From Acinetobacter sp. WCHA45 (GTDB taxonomy: Bacteria > Pseudomonadota > Gammaproteobacteria > Pseudomonadales > Moraxellaceae), in assembly GCF_002165255.2 (NCBI RefSeq), contig NZ_CP028561.1:930001-994000 (forward strand): a DNA stretch of 64,000 bases, read 5' to 3'. The notes beneath the pieces were generated by a model. That model was not told where the DNA came from and did no database searches. It saw only the letters and a program-made list of their open reading frames with translations. A program made the translations under genes and the position numbers. Position 1 is the stretch's first letter. The number at the start of each line of letters is the position of its first letter. This document shows, piece after piece, positions 62,140 to 64,000 of this stretch.

Positions 62140-62678
62140 TCAATCGTTATTGGTGCTGTTTCTAAGCCCAAGTATTTGACTCGTTGCCACTCCGGCAGTC
62201 ATGGAGCCATTTACATTTAAAGCCGTACGACCCATATCAATTAACGGTTCAATCGAAATCAGCAAAGCCACTAAAGTAACTGGTAATCCCATTGCTGGTA
62301 ATACAATTAAAGCAGCAAAAGTTGCACCGCCACCAACACCTGCGACACCAATTGAACTCAGTGTAACGATTGTTACCAGTTGCGCTATCCATAAGGGCTC
62401 AAGAGGATTAATTCCTACTGTAGGCGCTACCATAACCGCAAGCATAGCTGGGTATAAACCAGCACAACCATTTTGACCTATTGTTGCTCCAAATGATGCT
62501 GAAAAAACTGGCGATGCCTTCTGGAACACCCAATTGTTTATGTCGCACTTCAAGTTTTACTCTGCCATCATACCGATCAGTACTTTTTTAGAAAGACTCC
62601 AATCTTGTCGGTAGCTAAAAAATAATCCTGCAATCAACAAGAAAAAACAATAATATTCAATAAAATTAAGATATTCAC
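62140..62678 (-). pseudogene. tcyP: TcyP-type L-cystine/dicarboxylate symporter, internally deleted
   Basis: Both ends of a ~460-aa symporter are recognisable. The N-terminus begins near GTG 62678 (NILILLNIIV..., then FFLLIAGLFFSYRQDWSLSK with one T missing) and runs to KKVLIGM. There it jumps to [15 protein letters not shown] and the intact C-terminal ~120 residues ([45 protein letters not shown]). About 270 codons in the middle are gone, and at least two single-base shifts occur. It matches TcyP/YdjN cystine importers. Non-functional. Lies between trpG and trpD, in the same orientation. Confidence 0.88.
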
Positions 62679-63026
62679 AATAGGTTATCCTGATTGATAT
62701 TTCAGGGGGATATCTCTAGAAAATAATGATTCAGATTCTATTATTCGGCGCCCATGAAGCTTAATCCTTCCTATGACTATACTTAATCTAAAAAAATAAA
62801 AAGGAATTTCAAGACTAGAAAAAATAATGATGATTTTTTCTTCTGAAATACATGAAAAATATTTTAATTTTTTAAAAAGAATGATTTGCTTTGAATTAGA
62901 TCTTTAAGTCCTGATTTTTGTGCTGAAAAAATAATCAGTGTGTATGAATTATATAGTGATTTTATATGTTCAAAATAAAAACAGCTTATTAATACAAATA
63001 AGCTGTTTTTAAATAAAACTTAGTAA
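62679..63026. other. AT-rich gap between trpG and the tcyP remnant
   Basis: 348 bp with no ORF or RNA gene that I can support. It contains the trpG terminator at its right end and, presumably, the former tcyP promoter; a 6-bp GATATC-centred stretch near 62690-62712 is the only symmetry noticed. Confidence 0.5.
62977..63010 (-). terminator. Terminator between trpG and trpD
   Basis: A perfect 14-bp stem (62977-62990 with 62997-63010, AAAAACAGCTTATT / AATAAGCTGTTTTT) with T run on the minus strand, 17 bp after the trpG stop. It would separate trpG transcription from trpDC. Confidence 0.9.
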
Positions 63027-63611
63027 TTAAGCGTAAATATCTAAGAAGTTTTTAAAAATTTGATGACCATGTTCGCTCAAAATAGATTCGGGATGGAACT
63101 GAACGCCTTCAACAGGAAGTGTTTTATGTTTCACACCCATAATTTCTTCAATTGTGCCATCTGTTTGGTTCGTCCAGCACGTCACCTCTAGACATTCTGG
63201 CAACGTTTCTTGCTCAATTACTAATGAGTGGTAACGTGTAGCAGCAAACGGGGAAGGTAAATGACTAAAAATTCCTTTGTCACTGTGATGCATATCAGAT
63301 AAACGACCATGCATAACCGTTTTAGCACGGATAATCTTGCCACCAAATGCCTGCCCAATCGCTTGATGCCCAAGACAGACACCCAATAAAGGAATTTTAC
63401 CCGCAAAATGGTTAATTGCAGGAATAGAAATTCCTGCTTCACTTGGTGAGCAAGGACCTGGGCCTATAACCAAGTATTTTGGCTGCCATCGTTCAATGTC
63501 CTCTAATGTCACTTGATCATTACGAACAACTTTTACTTCCTGATTCAACTCGCCAAAGTACTGAACGATGTTGTAGGTAAAAGAATCGTAGTTGTCGATC
63601 ATCAGAATCAT
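63027..63611 (-). CDS. trpG: Anthranilate synthase component II (glutamine amidotransferase)
   Basis: 194 aa class-I amidotransferase that supplies ammonia to TrpE (or, in many bacteria, to PabB as well). It has [33 protein letters not shown], the catalytic Cys in [17 protein letters not shown], the [10 protein letters not shown] block and the His-Glu pair in [14 protein letters not shown]. It is closed off by its own terminator, so it is not in one transcript with trpDC here. Confidence 0.96.
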   Translation of the reverse strand: MILMIDNYDSFTYNIVQYFGELNQEVKVVRNDQVTLEDIERWQPKYLVIGPGPCSPSEAGISIPAINHFAGKIPLLGVCLGHQAIGQAFGGKIIRAKTVMHGRLSDMHHSDKGIFSHLPSPFAATRYHSLVIEQETLPECLEVTCWTNQTDGTIEEIMGVKHKTLPVEGVQFHPESILSEHGHQIFKNFLDIYA

Positions 63612-64000
63612 GACTTTAACCTTTTGAAAAATAATTGCTTTATTGAGCTGTTAATGTGATTACTCTATTCTAAAGTTATATTTCTTTAGGATTTATTGAA
63701 GCTTAAAGGAATATGTTGAAAATAGAGAAGAATAATCATAACAAAAACAAATGATCAATGTTGAATATTTCAATTACCCGATGTTTAGCTAGATTTAATT
63801 ACTTAATGAAAGAAATCGTGTTTAAAAATCAGAATAAACTTAATAAATTTAAAGGTTTGAGTAAAAATATACAAAGTGAACCAAAAGTCTAAATGAATTG
63901 ATTGGAATGAAGTTCAAAAGAATGATATAAAAAGCGAATTTATGCTAACTCATGATAGTGTAAATTGCACTACATTAGTTCTCTGTTATATGTTTTGCAC
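63612..64000. other. AT-rich gap upstream of trpG
   Basis: 389 bp to the window edge. It should contain the trpG promoter on the minus strand, but no clear -35/-10 pair stands out. A 29-codon ORF at 63806 has no ribosome site and is not accepted. No leader peptide with tandem Trp codons was seen. Confidence 0.5.

Noticed and set aside
63806..63895. 29-codon ORF upstream of trpG
   Set aside because: No ribosome site, Lys/Asn-rich composition expected of AT-rich intergenic DNA, no recognisable family.
63612..64000. Possible trp attenuator or leader peptide
   Set aside because: No tandem Trp codons and no antiterminator/terminator pair seen in front of trpG.

Overview
The window is a stretch of chromosome from an AT-rich gammaproteobacterium, almost certainly an Acinetobacter. 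The evidence is a fused RNase HI-DnaQ gene, the block ygfA / 6S RNA / zapA / ygfB / pepP / ubiH / ubiI, an unlinked trpGDC group, a remnant of an IS5-family transposase of a type common in Acinetobacter, and protein sequences that read as Acinetobacter throughout. There is no intact mobile element, prophage or CRISPR array.

Region by region: (1) 1-365 is the 3' end of adk. (2) 550-8227 is a compact five-gene, one-strand cluster: SWIM zinc finger protein, DUF5691-like protein, MoxR-type AAA+ ATPase, DUF5682-like protein and a VWA protein. It is the least understood system here and the best candidate for undescribed biology. (3) 8253-17558 is housekeeping: an orphan RnfB-like ferredoxin with nth, gdhA, a META-domain lipoprotein, a DODA-type dioxygenase, rlmH, lon and ygfA. 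A possible small RNA lies between rlmH and lon. (4) 17559-21762 is an accessory block: a small ORF, a CueR-like MerR regulator, a cysteine-rich copper/silver P-type ATPase and the transposase remnant. It separates ygfA from 6S RNA, which are neighbours in related bacteria. (5) 21763-27554 holds 6S RNA, zapA and a coiled-coil partner, then ygfB, pepP, ubiH and ubiI. (6) 27728-29149 has a SutA-like acidic protein and a CadR-like regulator divergent from a CDF-type metal transporter. (7) 29219-31937 is rsmI / lpoA-like / yraN / dolP, with the lpoA-like gene broken by two compensating frameshifts.

(8) 31941-36718 carries an esterase, nudC, a ChpA-N-terminus-like protein and the rnhA-dnaQ fusion. 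(9) 36999-45816 is mltD with eight LysM repeats, followed 6 bp later by yejABEF. This places a murein-cleaving enzyme next to an oligopeptide/muropeptide importer. (10) 45928-59874 is mixed: an Old Yellow Enzyme, a GST, tRNA-Glu with its promoter inside rnt, pyrC, a GGDEF protein, an L,D-transpeptidase, hemE, DUF817, a DUF3015 gene with a poly-A frameshift, a DUF4105 (Lnb-like) protein, a cupin, a small zinc-ribbon protein, folE, an Smr protein and a membrane protein. (11) 60015-63611 is trpC, trpD and trpG, with the wreck of a TcyP-type cystine symporter between trpD and trpG.

Several start codons were moved from the longest ORF to the start best supported by the ribosome binding site or the family. 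Family names come from recognising motifs and neighbourhoods by eye; no database search was run.
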